From NCBI GenBank assembly GCA_900472625.1, contig UCIT01000041.1, positions 86,276 to 150,275 on the forward strand: a stretch of DNA of 64,000 bases, read 5' to 3'. The stretch comes from Hyphomicrobiales bacterium. GTDB taxonomy: Bacteria > Pseudomonadota > Alphaproteobacteria > Rhizobiales > Rhizobiaceae. The position numbers were made by a program, and so were the translations under genes. This document shows positions 1 to 8,736 of this stretch, piece by piece. A model generated the notes under the pieces. It searched no databases, had not been told where the DNA came from, and was given only the letters and a program-made list of their open reading frames with translations. Position 1 is the stretch's first letter, and each line of letters begins with the position of its first letter.

Positions 1-270
1 GTTCCAGAAATCCGGCGTGCAACGATGCGACGTCAGCTCCCATAAGGTCGCTTTCGCGCCGTTCTCGCAGAACTCGAACGGGTGATAGTTGACCGGCTTT
101 GGCCAGGCGCAGGAGACGCACATGAACCCGCCCGGCTTGTTCTGGTGGGCGAGGGTGCCAAGCGCCGCCGGTGTCGGCCAGCTCTCGCCGAAGATGCTGG
201 CGATGCCCTTGAGCGAACCCCAGCCACCGGACGGACCTTCGGCTTCTGGATTTGAAATTGTGTCTGCCAT
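1..270 (-). CDS. FdhF/YdeP-family molybdopterin oxidoreductase, N-terminal part (runs off window)
   Basis: Ninety N-terminal codons read leftward and leave the window at base 1, so the gene is partial only because of the edge. The start ATG (268-270) has AAGGA eight bases upstream; an in-frame ATG at 279 is possible. Residues GGWGSLK and the stretch CVSCAWPKP followed by FEFCENGAKA and TSHRCTP match the N-terminus of the FdhF/YdeP family (formate-dehydrogenase-like, molybdopterin-guanine-dinucleotide enzymes with one Fe-S cluster). Family members are cytoplasmic oxidoreductases, often linked to acid or oxidative stress; the substrate cannot be told. It follows the catalase-like gene by 72 bases on the same strand, so the two may be cotranscribed. 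Confidence 0.85.
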   Translation of the reverse strand, partial: MADTISNPEAEGPSGGWGSLKGIASIFGESWPTPAALGTLAHQNKPGGFMCVSCAWPKPVNYHPFEFCENGAKATLWELTSHRCTPDFWN

Positions 271-342
271 CGCCGTCATCCTTGATAGATCGATCAGAAA
301 GGGGGGCGCGATCACCGCGCGGCCCCGAGAACGTTTCGAGCT

Positions 343-1416
343 TCATGAAGCGGGTTCGTGGATCGGACAGCGGTTGAAGCCCTCTCGGAATCGGGCAGAG
401 TGTTCGTATGTCGCCTTGCGGGCGCGGTTGATATTGCCGAGCGGCTCGTGGGCTGTGATGCCCGTCCACACGCTGAAACGCATTTGTTCGTCGACTTTCT
501 GGACCTTGTCCGCCGACCAGCTATCCTGTGGTCCTGCGCGCAGGATCGCGACGGGCACGAACGGTGCGTCTTCCTCGTCCCACTGCGTTGTTGGATCCTC
601 GACAGGCTGCTTTTCGATATCGCGACAGAGCTGGACGCAGAATTCCCACGCGCCTGTCCGGTGCCGCATCTCCGCCTGCACGGCTTCGCGGATCGCGTCA
701 GGTTGATCCTTGGTGTCGATCTCCTTGCCAGTTAGTTCCGTCAGGTCTTTGGAGAACGGGCGGACGCTGAACTTGGCGATGTAGTCGCCGTAGCGGAAAG
801 GCGTCACGCTGTAATAGGTCTCGCCCAAAGGATCGGAATCCGGCGCGCCCCCTATCGATTCCACCGTTGAGCTTGAAATGCCGACCGCTTGTAAGACGGT
901 ATTCACCCCCTGCAGCACGTCGGACAGAACCTCCTTCGTGCCTTCCATCCGGTCCGTCGTCTTTGCCAACATCTTCAGGCTGCCGAGAAACTTCTTCGAG
1001 GTCTTCGCCTGGAAGACCGGCCCGTTGACCATCACGAAGTCTTGCGTATCACCCGCCGCGCCAGGCAGCCGGTCTCCATTCACACCGACAACCTTGATCG
1101 CCAGCCCGCGCGGTAGCGATATCGCGTCCGGAAGAATGTCACCGGCATTGGTCGAAATGCGCATGTAGGTGTTGTATTCGCCAGGCTCCGCGAAGAGACC
1201 CTGGGCAAGTTCCGGCGGCAGGCCGCCCTTCACGGTCAAGGTTCCTTCAAGGATTCCGTGGGCCTTGGCGTGTACCGAGCGTACCGCGTGGCCATAGTCC
1301 TCCGCTGTCTTCTTTAGAATGACGTCGAAGGTGTCGTTCAGTTCCGCAACGGTCGTCTGCTCGTCGTCTTCGAAGCGTTCGACCTGAGGGGTGTAGGGGA
1401 TTGGAGGGTTTAACAT
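343..1416 (-). CDS. Catalase-family heme protein (y4iL-like), 357 aa
   Basis: A 357-residue protein of the short catalase-related family that includes y4iL of Rhizobium NGR234. The N-terminal half carries RSVHAKAHGILEGTLTV, which aligns with the distal-histidine region of catalases, then an MRISTNAG strand and PRGLAIKVVGV, followed by DTQDFVMVNGPVF, the usual order of the catalase core. The C-terminus ends in TYEHSARFREGFN. It is shorter than classical catalases (about 480 residues and up) and lacks the flavodoxin-like tail. Peroxidase or peroxygenase activity is more likely than high-turnover catalase; that is inference. GAGGAG lies nine bases before the ATG. Probably in one transcript with the FdhF/YdeP-type gene downstream. 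Confidence 0.88.
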   Translation of the reverse strand: MLNPPIPYTPQVERFEDDEQTTVAELNDTFDVILKKTAEDYGHAVRSVHAKAHGILEGTLTVKGGLPPELAQGLFAEPGEYNTYMRISTNAGDILPDAISLPRGLAIKVVGVNGDRLPGAAGDTQDFVMVNGPVFQAKTSKKFLGSLKMLAKTTDRMEGTKEVLSDVLQGVNTVLQAVGISSSTVESIGGAPDSDPLGETYYSVTPFRYGDYIAKFSVRPFSKDLTELTGKEIDTKDQPDAIREAVQAEMRHRTGAWEFCVQLCRDIEKQPVEDPTTQWDEEDAPFVPVAILRAGPQDSWSADKVQKVDEQMRFSVWTGITAHEPLGNINRARKATYEHSARFREGFNRCPIHEPAS

Positions 1417-1614
1417 GTGGCGCTCCTCGCTGCAGTAGACAGTTAAAGGTCCATCGGCAGCGGAAGTTCCGCCGACAACCTTTCATCGATTGAGAAAGAG
1501 TAGTGCTCTCCAGCAGATAACGGGACGAGGGCGCCGCCTGCCTTTGTTTCGGTCCATTGGGAACAACGAGCATCGACGCTGGTTTGCCCTGCGTCTTCCA
1601 ACGGGAAATGTCCG

Positions 1615-2664
1615 ATGACCCTCCAGAACTTCGCCAAAGCGGCGCTGCTGTCCAGCGCGCTCTTATCGGCTGCCGTACCTCTTTATGCTCAAAACGCACC
1701 AAAACCCGCTCCGGAAATGCAGGCTGTCCTCGACAAGCTGGCCGCACTTGGATCGAAGCCGTTTTCCACCCTGACGGTTCCGGAAGCGCGTACGCAGGCG
1801 AGCCCCGCCGACGCCGCGCACGCCGTCCAGTGGGACAAGCGCGTTTCGTCCAATCCCGAAGCTCAGGTGGCCACCAGGGACATCGCGATCCCGTCGAAGG
1901 AAGGCGGGCTGGCCGCGCGCGTCTACCTTCCAGGCGGGGAAGGGCCGTTCCCCGTTATCGTCTATTACCATGGTGGCGGCTGGGTCGTCGCCGACGTCAA
2001 CGTCTATGATGGCGCGCCGCGTGCAATTTCGCTCGGCGCCCACGCGATTGTTGTCTCGGTAGAATATCGCCATGCTCCTGAACACAAGTTTCCAGCCGCG
2101 CACGAGGATGCCTGGACTGCCTACAAATGGGTGGTCGAAAACATTCATGAACTGAACGGCAACGCTGACAAAATCGCCGTTGCCGGCGAAAGCGCCGGCG
2201 GCAATCTCGCAGCCAACGTGGCGCTGATGGCGAAGGAGATGAAGACGAAGCAGCCCGTCCATCAGCTTCTCGTCTATCCGGTCGCCGGCATCGACATGAA
2301 CACGGCGTCCTACAAGGAAAACGCCGATGCCAAGCCGCTCGGCAAGGCCGACATGGAGTGGTTCGTCAAGAACACCGTCGCATCGATGGATGATGCCAAC
2401 GATCCACGCATCAACCTCAACGGTCGTTCGGACCTTGCCGGCGTGGCGCCCGCGACCGTCATCCTTGCGCAGATTGATCCGTTGCGGTCGGACGGCGAGA
2501 CGTACGCTGCCAAGCTCAAAGACGCCGGGGTCACCGTCGATCTGAAGACCTACGACGGCGTAACACACGAGTTCTTTGGTATGGGCAAGGTTGTCCCTCA
2601 AGCCAAGGAAGCTCTCGATCTTGCGGTATCGGATCTGACCGCCGCGTTCAACAAAGCGAAGTGA
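1615..2664 (+). CDS. Exported alpha/beta hydrolase of the hormone-sensitive-lipase type, 349 aa
   Basis: An N-terminal signal peptide (hydrophobic run to about residue 24, ending PLYAQ) indicates periplasmic location. The oxyanion-hole motif YYHGGGW and nucleophile motif AGESAGGN are both present, with an acid residue near QIDPLRSDG and a histidine in VTHEFFGM, giving a complete Ser-Asp-His triad. This is the HSL/acetyl-esterase family, hydrolysing short-chain esters; the natural substrate is unknown. The gene starts about 200 bases from the divergent catalase-like gene and is followed after ten bases by the DUF4142 gene, so these two are likely one operon. Only a weak ribosome site (GGGA) precedes the start. 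Confidence 0.88.
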   Translation: MTLQNFAKAALLSSALLSAAVPLYAQNAPKPAPEMQAVLDKLAALGSKPFSTLTVPEARTQASPADAAHAVQWDKRVSSNPEAQVATRDIAIPSKEGGLAARVYLPGGEGPFPVIVYYHGGGWVVADVNVYDGAPRAISLGAHAIVVSVEYRHAPEHKFPAAHEDAWTAYKWVVENIHELNGNADKIAVAGESAGGNLAANVALMAKEMKTKQPVHQLLVYPVAGIDMNTASYKENADAKPLGKADMEWFVKNTVASMDDANDPRINLNGRSDLAGVAPATVILAQIDPLRSDGETYAAKLKDAGVTVDLKTYDGVTHEFFGMGKVVPQAKEALDLAVSDLTAAFNKAK

Positions 2665-2674
2665 GGACATCGAC

Positions 2675-3202
2675 ATGAACAGACTGATTTTCGCAACGCT
2701 CCTGTCGATCTCACTGCTGACGCCCGCCATGGCAATGGCCGCGATGCCGAAAAGCGCCGATACGGCGGCCGCCCCGATGAACGTCGACAAGGCTTCGTTC
2801 GTCAAGGTCGTCACCAGCGCCAACGCCTTCGAGATCGAATCCGGCAAGCTCGCCGAGGAGAAGGCAAAGGATGCCGATATCAAGGATTTTGCCAAGCAGA
2901 TGATCGCCGATCATACCAAGGCGACAGAAGGCCTGAAAAAGGCCGCCAAGCTCGGCGTCGAGCCGCCAATGCTCGCGCCGAAACATGCCGCCATGCTCGA
3001 GACCCTGAAAGGGGCATCAGAACAGGACTTCCAGGCGCTTTACATCGAAATGCAGACCGTGGCGCACACGGAGGCGGTAACGCTGTTTGCGACTTACGCG
3101 AAGGGCGGAGACGATGCCGCCGTCAAGGCCTTCGCGGCAGAAACGCTGCCGAAGCTCGAGATGCACAAAATGCACGTCATGAAGCTCGTGGCCGCGCACT
3201 GA
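2675..3202 (+). CDS. DUF4142-domain exported protein, 175 aa
   Basis: The first 23 or so residues form a signal peptide. The mature part contains the DUF4142 helical pattern: NAFEIESGKLAEEKA, then DIKDFAKQMIADHTKA, then a long helix with HTEAVTLFATYAKGG and a terminal KLEMHKMHV. DUF4142 is a ferritin-like four-helix fold found in exported proteins of many proteobacteria; no activity has been established, although it is often listed among stress-induced genes. It follows the esterase gene by ten bases with a good GAGGA site and is probably cotranscribed with it. Confidence 0.9.
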   Translation: MNRLIFATLLSISLLTPAMAMAAMPKSADTAAAPMNVDKASFVKVVTSANAFEIESGKLAEEKAKDADIKDFAKQMIADHTKATEGLKKAAKLGVEPPMLAPKHAAMLETLKGASEQDFQALYIEMQTVAHTEAVTLFATYAKGGDDAAVKAFAAETLPKLEMHKMHVMKLVAAH

Positions 3203-3256
3203 ACTTTCCGGACCGCTGGCGGCGATGCGTCGTCCGAGGTCCGCACGGGTAAAACA

Positions 3257-3974
3257 ATGAAGAGCGCCCTCCATTTGACACGCCCGTCAGTTCTCGCATC
3301 GACGACGGCAACTTTTGCCGCCACCGCGCTTCCGGCGTTCTCGCAAAGCCAATCGAAGGAACCCGCATCAATGGAAGATCCGACCACGAACTATCCAAAG
3401 CCGCCTTTCCAGCGTCAGTCGCAACCGTTCCCGGGCCGTGCGGGTAAGATGGACCCAAAACCGGATCACGGCGAGACAAGTTATAAAGGCTCCGGCAGGC
3501 TCGCCGGGCGCAAGGCGTTGATCACCGGCGGCGATTCCGGAATGGGCCGGGCGGCGGCGATCGCAAATGCCCGCGAAGGCGCGGACGTTGCCATCAACTA
3601 TCTTCCCGACGAGGAGCCAGACGCCAAGGAGGTGATCGCGCTGATCGAAAAGGAAGGACGCAAGGGCGTTGCATTGCCCGGCGACCTGCGCAATCAGGCC
3701 TTCTGTGAGAAGCTGGTCGATGACGCGATAAAGGCCCTTGGCGGTCTCGGGTATTCGCGTCAACGGCGTCGCCCCCGGCCCGATCTGGACGCCGCTTCAG
3801 GTCAGCGGCGGCGCGACGATGGAAAAGCTGGCGACGTTCGGCGGCGTCACGCCGATGGGGCGTCCCGGTCAGCCGGCAGAGCTGGGGTCCATCTACGTCC
3901 AGCTTGCGGACAACGGAGCGAGGAACTCGACCGGCCAGGTTTACGGCGCCGCGGGCGGCGGCGGTCAGCCGTAA
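3257..3974 (+). pseudogene. SDR-family oxidoreductase, inactivated by an internal deletion
   Basis: The 5' part reads as a typical long-leader SDR: a leader, a YPKPPF proline segment, then the NAD(P)-binding motif ITGGDSGMGRA and DVAINYLPDEE. At about base 3750 (after IKALGGLG) the frame shifts directly into RVNGVAPGPIWTPLQVSGG and the C-terminal TGQVYGAAGGG. In intact relatives about 80 residues lie between these points, including the NNAG motif, catalytic serine and YxxxK. Their absence together with the frame change means one deletion removed the active site. Only fragments could be translated, the first reading on out of frame to 4021. The next gene begins 43 bases after the ancestral stop. 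The flanking genes are intact, which argues against poor sequence quality. Confidence 0.85.
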
Positions 3975-4017
3975 CAAACGCTATTTTCAAATCTGACAAT
4001 TCCAAGAGGAAAACGAC

Positions 4018-5181
4018 ATGAAAGCACTCACCTGGCATGGTAGCGGCGACATCCGTTGCGAAGAAGTAGACGATCCAATCATCGAGCACGATCGCGACGC
4101 GATCATCAAGGTGACGAGCTGTGCGATTTGCGGCTCAGACCTGCACCTCTACGGTGGTTTCGTTCCCGGCATGCATGCCGGCGATGTCATGGGTCACGAA
4201 ACTATGGGCGAGGTCGTCGAACTGGGGCGCGGCGTCTCCAATCTGAAGATCGGCGACCGCGTCGTAGTGCCCTTCACGATCTCCTGTGGCGAGTGCTCGA
4301 TGTGCCAGCGCAGCCTGTTTTCTTTGTGCCAACGGTCGAATCCCTCGGGGGCGAAACAGGCCGAGCAGATCGGTTATCCGACAGCTGGCCTCTTCGGGTA
4401 CTCCGACATGTACGGTCGCTTCCCTGGCGGTCAGGCACAATACCTGCGCGTACCATTCGCAGATGTCGGGCCTATCAAGGTTCCTGATGGCTTGAGCGAC
4501 GAGCAAGTGCTTTTCCTTTCCGACATCTTTCCGACAGGCTACATGGCCGCGGAGAACTGCGACATCAAGCAAGGACAGACCGTGGCGGTGTTCGGCTGCG
4601 GCCCCGTGGGTCTGTTCGCGATCAAGTCCGCCTTCCTGCTGGGCGCCGAGCGCGTCATTGCCATCGACACCGTCCCCGAGCGTCTTGCACTCGCCCAGGC
4701 TGCCGGTGCTGAAACGCTCGACTATACCGACGCGGATCTGCAGAAGAAGATCGTCGAGATGACCGGCGGGAATGGTCCCGACGCGGTCATCGAGGCCGTC
4801 GGCATGGAAAGCCATGGAGCTGGCGGCATGATGGAAACAATGCAGACGAAGCTCACGTCGACGGAACGGCCTTACGCCTTGAATCAGGCGATCCTCGCCT
4901 GCCGTCCGGGTGGTACGGTCTCGCTTCCGGGCGTTTTCGTCGGACCGGCAGTACCAGCACCGCTCGGCGCATTTGTTGGCAAGGGTCTGACGCTGAAGAC
5001 TGGGCAGACGCACGTGCAGCGCTATCTTGAACCGCTGATGAACCTGATCCTCGAGGGCAAGATCGACCCGTCCTTCCTGATCACCCATCGTATTGGCCTC
5101 GAAGAAGGGCCTGACGCGTACAAGACATTCCGCGATAAGGCCGACGGCTGTGTGAAGGTGGTCATTCGTCCAAACGGCTAA
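4018..5181 (+). CDS. Zinc-dependent alcohol dehydrogenase (glutathione-independent formaldehyde dehydrogenase-like), 387 aa
   Basis: A medium-chain dehydrogenase. Catalytic zinc ligands are in CAICGSDLHLYGG and MGHETMGEV; the structural-zinc lobe has the four-cysteine pattern CGECSMCQRSLFSLC. The Rossmann fold carries VFGCGPVGLFAI, and an acidic residue in AIDTVPERLALA fits NAD preference. The insertion around residues 270-290 and total length match the formaldehyde-dehydrogenase-like branch rather than plain alcohol dehydrogenases. Likely an NAD-dependent cytosolic alcohol/aldehyde oxidoreductase; the substrate is unproven. AGAGGA precedes the ATG. It sits downstream of the broken SDR and upstream of a dehalogenase-like hydrolase. 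Confidence 0.92.
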   Translation: MKALTWHGSGDIRCEEVDDPIIEHDRDAIIKVTSCAICGSDLHLYGGFVPGMHAGDVMGHETMGEVVELGRGVSNLKIGDRVVVPFTISCGECSMCQRSLFSLCQRSNPSGAKQAEQIGYPTAGLFGYSDMYGRFPGGQAQYLRVPFADVGPIKVPDGLSDEQVLFLSDIFPTGYMAAENCDIKQGQTVAVFGCGPVGLFAIKSAFLLGAERVIAIDTVPERLALAQAAGAETLDYTDADLQKKIVEMTGGNGPDAVIEAVGMESHGAGGMMETMQTKLTSTERPYALNQAILACRPGGTVSLPGVFVGPAVPAPLGAFVGKGLTLKTGQTHVQRYLEPLMNLILEGKIDPSFLITHRIGLEEGPDAYKTFRDKADGCVKVVIRPNG

Positions 5182-5245
5182 GAAATCGCTCCTATCCCGT
5201 TGGCGATCGATTGCGGCCGCCGACGGTGACAACAATGGAAACGAA

Positions 5246-6109
5246 ATGGCGTTCAAGGGCTTCGAATTGCGAACGTTGAATGTCGATGCCGGGACAATTC
5301 GGCTTCGCGTCGGAGGCAGCGGACCACCCGTGCTGCTGCTGCATGGTCATCCGCGGACGCACATGACTTGGGGCAACGTGGCCGAATTGCTGGCTCCATT
5401 GTTCACCGTCGTCTGCCCGGATCTTCCCGGCTTCGGTCGTTCCTACGTGCCGGCGGACGCGCCCGACAGTCGCCACTCGTCCAAGCAAGCGAAGGCTGAA
5501 GCTCTGGTCGAACTGATGAACCGATTGGGGCATGACGAGTTCGTCCTCGTCGGCCACGATCGCGGCAGCCTGACGGCATTCCGCATGGCGATGGACTACC
5601 CTGAGGCGGTGACGAAGCTGGTCCTCGTTGATGGCCTCCCAGTCCTGGAACACCTTGAGCGGGCTGACTGGAAGTTTGCACGGGACTGGTATCACTGGTT
5701 CTTCTTTGCGCAGCCCGAAAAGCCCGAACGCGTGATATCCGCCGACCCGGAAGGTTGGTACGACAAGCTCTCGCCCGACCGCATGGGGGATGAAGCCTAC
5801 GCGGACATTCTCGAGGCGATCCACCGCCCGAAGACCGTCCACGGCATGATCGAAGATTACCGCGCGGGCATGCGCATCGACCACCTTCATGACAGGGCGG
5901 ATCGCGACGCCGGGCGCAAGATCCGTTGTCCGATGCTGTGTTTATGGTCGCTGCGAGACGACCTTGAGCAGATCTATGGCGACCCGGTCACGATCTGGCG
6001 AAATTGGGCGACCAACGTTACAGGCTACGGGATTAATAGCGGTCATCACGTGGCGGAGGAAAATCCAGGCGATCTTGCAGACGCAATCACGCGCTTCGTG
6101 GCGATATAG
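5246..6109 (+). CDS. Alpha/beta hydrolase resembling fluoroacetate/haloacetate dehalogenase, 287 aa
   Basis: The fold carries HGHPRTHMTW near residue 33 and the nucleophile elbow GHDRG with Asp105 instead of serine, as in haloacetate dehalogenases. Asp129 (VDGLP) and His267 (SGHHVAEE) complete an Asp-Asp-His triad. The halide pocket of the family is also visible: His150-Trp151 in DWYHWFFFAQP and Tyr205 in EDYRAGM. All the recognised determinants of a defluorinating/dechlorinating hydrolase are therefore present, although epoxide-hydrolase-type relatives share part of the pattern. It follows the alcohol dehydrogenase by 64 bases and precedes another hydrolase, suggesting a catabolic run. Confidence 0.85.
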   Translation: MAFKGFELRTLNVDAGTIRLRVGGSGPPVLLLHGHPRTHMTWGNVAELLAPLFTVVCPDLPGFGRSYVPADAPDSRHSSKQAKAEALVELMNRLGHDEFVLVGHDRGSLTAFRMAMDYPEAVTKLVLVDGLPVLEHLERADWKFARDWYHWFFFAQPEKPERVISADPEGWYDKLSPDRMGDEAYADILEAIHRPKTVHGMIEDYRAGMRIDHLHDRADRDAGRKIRCPMLCLWSLRDDLEQIYGDPVTIWRNWATNVTGYGINSGHHVAEENPGDLADAITRFVAI

Positions 6110-6169
6110 TGCTCTTTGAGAATCTTCAGCTGAGCGGCCTATGACTGTTTTGGCAACCTACGGAAAACC

Positions 6170-6766
6170 ATGGCCTCCCGCGATAACCTCGTTATCTTCC
6201 TGCACGGCATTGGGGCGTCCGGTGCGCAGCTCATGCCTTTGGCGTCCTCCTGGCGCGCGCAGCTTCCGAATAGCCGGTTCGTCGCTCCAGACGCACCATT
6301 GCATCACCGCTACGGGCACCAGTGGTTTTCGACGGAAGGCAATCCTCTCGACCCCGTCCGCATCCGCGCCGCGCGCGAGGCCTTCGATGCGCTGATGGAC
6401 GACACCGTCCGCACGGAAGGGTTCGCCGACGCCCATGGCAAGATCGCATTCGTCGGCGTTTCCCAAGGTGCTATCGTCGCACTCGACGCCGTCGCCTCAG
6501 GTCGCTGGCATGTCGGCGCGCTCGTCGCGTTCTCTGGTCTTCTTCCACCGCAGCCCATTTCTTCCGCAAGCAAAAGTACGCCGGTCCTGCTTATTCATGG
6601 CGAGAGCGATGCGACCATTCCGGCAATGGCGTCCAGACTGGCTGCCGCTCAGCTCGGGACAGCAGGCTTTAAAGTCGAGCTGGACATCGAGCGCGCAACA
6701 GGCCACACGATCTCCAGCGCCGGCGCGCAGAAAGCGCTATCCTTCTTGAAGAAGAACTTTCGTTGA
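6170..6766 (+). CDS. Phospholipase/carboxylesterase-family alpha/beta hydrolase, 198 aa
   Basis: A compact serine hydrolase with FLHGIGASGAQLMPLA at the oxyanion region, nucleophile motif GVSQGAIVAL, an aspartate in HGESDATIP and a histidine in ATGHTISSAG. Length and motif order match the small carboxylesterase/lysophospholipase family (PF02230). It has no signal peptide, so it is cytosolic. It lies 60 bases after the dehalogenase-like gene on the same strand, with a possible purine-rich site (CGGAAAA) before the ATG. Substrate unknown. Confidence 0.85.
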   Translation: MASRDNLVIFLHGIGASGAQLMPLASSWRAQLPNSRFVAPDAPLHHRYGHQWFSTEGNPLDPVRIRAAREAFDALMDDTVRTEGFADAHGKIAFVGVSQGAIVALDAVASGRWHVGALVAFSGLLPPQPISSASKSTPVLLIHGESDATIPAMASRLAAAQLGTAGFKVELDIERATGHTISSAGAQKALSFLKKNFR

Positions 6767-6801
6767 GAGAAACCGCGCGCCAGGTTGATCGTTTCCCTTC
6801 C

Positions 6802-7692
6802 ATGATAGACGAGCAGGCCCAGCAACCCGAAGAAGACGAACCCGGACAGGCAACGGTGTCCTTTGCGTTTGATCGGATGACCGTTGCCAGGTTCAGGGAG
6901 GTCTTCCCCAACGCCCGCTGGAGCGACGCTCTCCACGCCTGGAGCGTACCAGGCAGGACGGCGCGCCGCCGCATCGACCGGTGGCTGGCCTCCGAGAACG
7001 CGCGACGTTCGCCATACGAAGACGAGCGCGGCCGCGACGCCTACCAGTTCGAACCGATCCTCAGTCCCTACCTGCACGTCTACGACCGCGGTTTCCGGAT
7101 CAGGACGCCGTTCTCCCGGACTGTTGTCGACGAGCTCCGGCAGATACCCTTCGCGCGCTGGAACGGCGACGACAAGGTCTGGGAGATCCCGTTCGCGTCC
7201 TACGACGACCTGCAGACCCGATGGGAAGATATCGAGGCGGCGGCGAAGAGAGCGGAACCGGAGGAGCGACGAAAACGCGCCGAGGCCCGCAGGGGCACCG
7301 AAGATGAAGCGAAGGCGAAACGTCGAACGACGGAGCGAAAGAAGCGCAGGCTTCCAGTGTCGAGCGACGACCTTCCTCCGATTGGCAGGCCGGTGGCGAC
7401 CGCTGTTTACGGGATCGTCGTCATCACTGAAATCACTGGCGAGATCGTCGATCCGCAAGAGGTCGCCGAGCACCACCCGGATGCGAGTGACGAACACGTG
7501 TGGTCCGAATGGCGCGCGGCTACGTTGGAGGAACTCGTCCACACCTGGCCGTCACGCGAAGCGCCGGGCGAATACGAGAAGATCCGAGGCTGGTGGAAAC
7601 CGACACTAGACGAGCTGCGGGAGGCTAGACGAACGGCCAAGTCCCGAGAGCGTCGTAAGGCCGATGCTGGGGGCGCCGTATCTTCTGAGTAG
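6802..7692 (+). CDS. Uncharacterised protein with two HARP-like repeats, 296 aa
   Basis: I do not recognise a named family. Two related segments are visible: ARFREVFPNARWSDALHAW near residue 30 and VDELRQIPFARWNGDDKVW near residue 115. Both have the pattern of a hydrophobic helix, W-containing turn and short strand seen in HARP modules of SNF2-like annealing helicases; here no helicase domain follows. A charged Arg/Lys/Glu-rich linker (residues about 160-200) and an acidic/aromatic C-terminal part follow. I chose ATG 6802; a TTG at 6763 overlapping the previous stop is possible. Function unknown; nucleic-acid binding is a guess from composition. Confidence 0.6.
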   Translation: MIDEQAQQPEEDEPGQATVSFAFDRMTVARFREVFPNARWSDALHAWSVPGRTARRRIDRWLASENARRSPYEDERGRDAYQFEPILSPYLHVYDRGFRIRTPFSRTVVDELRQIPFARWNGDDKVWEIPFASYDDLQTRWEDIEAAAKRAEPEERRKRAEARRGTEDEAKAKRRTTERKKRRLPVSSDDLPPIGRPVATAVYGIVVITEITGEIVDPQEVAEHHPDASDEHVWSEWRAATLEELVHTWPSREAPGEYEKIRGWWKPTLDELREARRTAKSRERRKADAGGAVSSE

Positions 7693-7699
7693 AAAAAGC

Positions 7700-8602
7700 C
7701 TACGCGCCGGCTTTCGCAAAGTCGCGCGCCGCCTGAATGAATGCACTGAAGGCAGCCGGCGGGTTTTTCCGACCAGGGTAATATAGCGCCAGTGGAGCGA
7801 GGGAGGGCGTCCAGTCTTCAAGAACGCGCACCAGCCGTCCGGCTGCAATGTCTTCGCGGACGTCTGCTTCCATGACGTATCCAAGTCCGACGCCCTTCCG
7901 AGCCGCTATTCCTACGAGGCTTGACTCGTCAAGTGTGATGGAGCCTTGGACATCGATCTGGATGGTGTTGCCGTCCTTTTCAAATTTCCACCGCAACAAC
8001 GCGTGGTTAGGAAGACGGGCACGAATGCAGCGGAATCGGTATAAGTCAGCGGGTACGGTGGGAGTACCGTGAGTGCGCAGAAATTCCGGTGATGCGACGA
8101 CGGCATTGCTGCGATCCAATCCGAGTGGCAGGGCGATCATGTCGTTCGGGACCAAGTCCATCGTCCTCAGGCCCAGGTCGTAGCCCGCCGCCACGATGTC
8201 GACGAGCTTGCCCTCGGTGACCAGATCGACATGCACCTGCGGGTAGCGCTGCAGGAAAGAGAGGATGAGCGGTTCCATTACTTCGCGGGCCGCCGACGCA
8301 AATGCGTTGATACGCAATGTCCCGGTGGGGATTTCCTGAAGCGACTGAGCTGTCAGCATGGCATCGTGGATGTCGGTCATTGCCGGTCCAATCCGTTCAA
8401 CGAACGTCCTACCCGCGTCGGTAAGCGAAACGCTTCGCGTGGTTCGATTGAACAAGCGAATGGCCAGGCGCTTTTCAAGCTTGGCAACGGCATTGCTCAA
8501 TGCTGTCGTCGAGATGCCGAGGTCTAGCGCGGCAGCACGAAACGAGCCTAAGCGGGCGATGCTGAGAACAGCATCAAGGTCAGCGAGAACAGATCGGGTC
8601 AT
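7700..8602 (-). CDS. LysR-family transcriptional regulator, 300 aa
   Basis: The N-terminal winged helix reads DLDAVLSIARLGSFRAAALD, followed by STTALSNAVAKLEKRLAIRL and FNRTTRSVSLTDAG, the classical LysR DNA-binding signature. The remainder is the periplasmic-binding-like effector domain (GTLRINAFASAAREVMEPLI, then LGLRTMDLVPNDM). It is transcribed away from the NTF2/SDR pair, with 134 bases between the starts; LysR proteins usually control the divergent operon, so that pair is the likely target. The inducer cannot be inferred. Confidence 0.93.
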   Translation of the reverse strand: MTRSVLADLDAVLSIARLGSFRAAALDLGISTTALSNAVAKLEKRLAIRLFNRTTRSVSLTDAGRTFVERIGPAMTDIHDAMLTAQSLQEIPTGTLRINAFASAAREVMEPLILSFLQRYPQVHVDLVTEGKLVDIVAAGYDLGLRTMDLVPNDMIALPLGLDRSNAVVASPEFLRTHGTPTVPADLYRFRCIRARLPNHALLRWKFEKDGNTIQIDVQGSITLDESSLVGIAARKGVGLGYVMEADVREDIAAGRLVRVLEDWTPSLAPLALYYPGRKNPPAAFSAFIQAARDFAKAGA

Positions 8603-8736
8603 TATCCCTCTTTTCGTAATTCCTCATCCTGCTTTGTCCAAATTATCAAGTCAATCATCCGAACTTAGATTGCTCCTGTCGACCATCTAAGGGTCGGGGC
8701 CGCAGCCAGGTAAGGCTGGAAAATCGGAGCAATCAG

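Noticed and set aside
1663..2895. Long minus-strand open frame of 410 codons
   Set aside because: It is antisense to the esterase and DUF4142 genes, which have clear signal peptides and motifs; its own product matches nothing and is an artefact of GC-rich codon bias.
4135..5256. Minus-strand open frame of 373 codons
   Set aside because: Antisense shadow of the zinc alcohol dehydrogenase gene, whose zinc-ligand and Rossmann motifs are complete.
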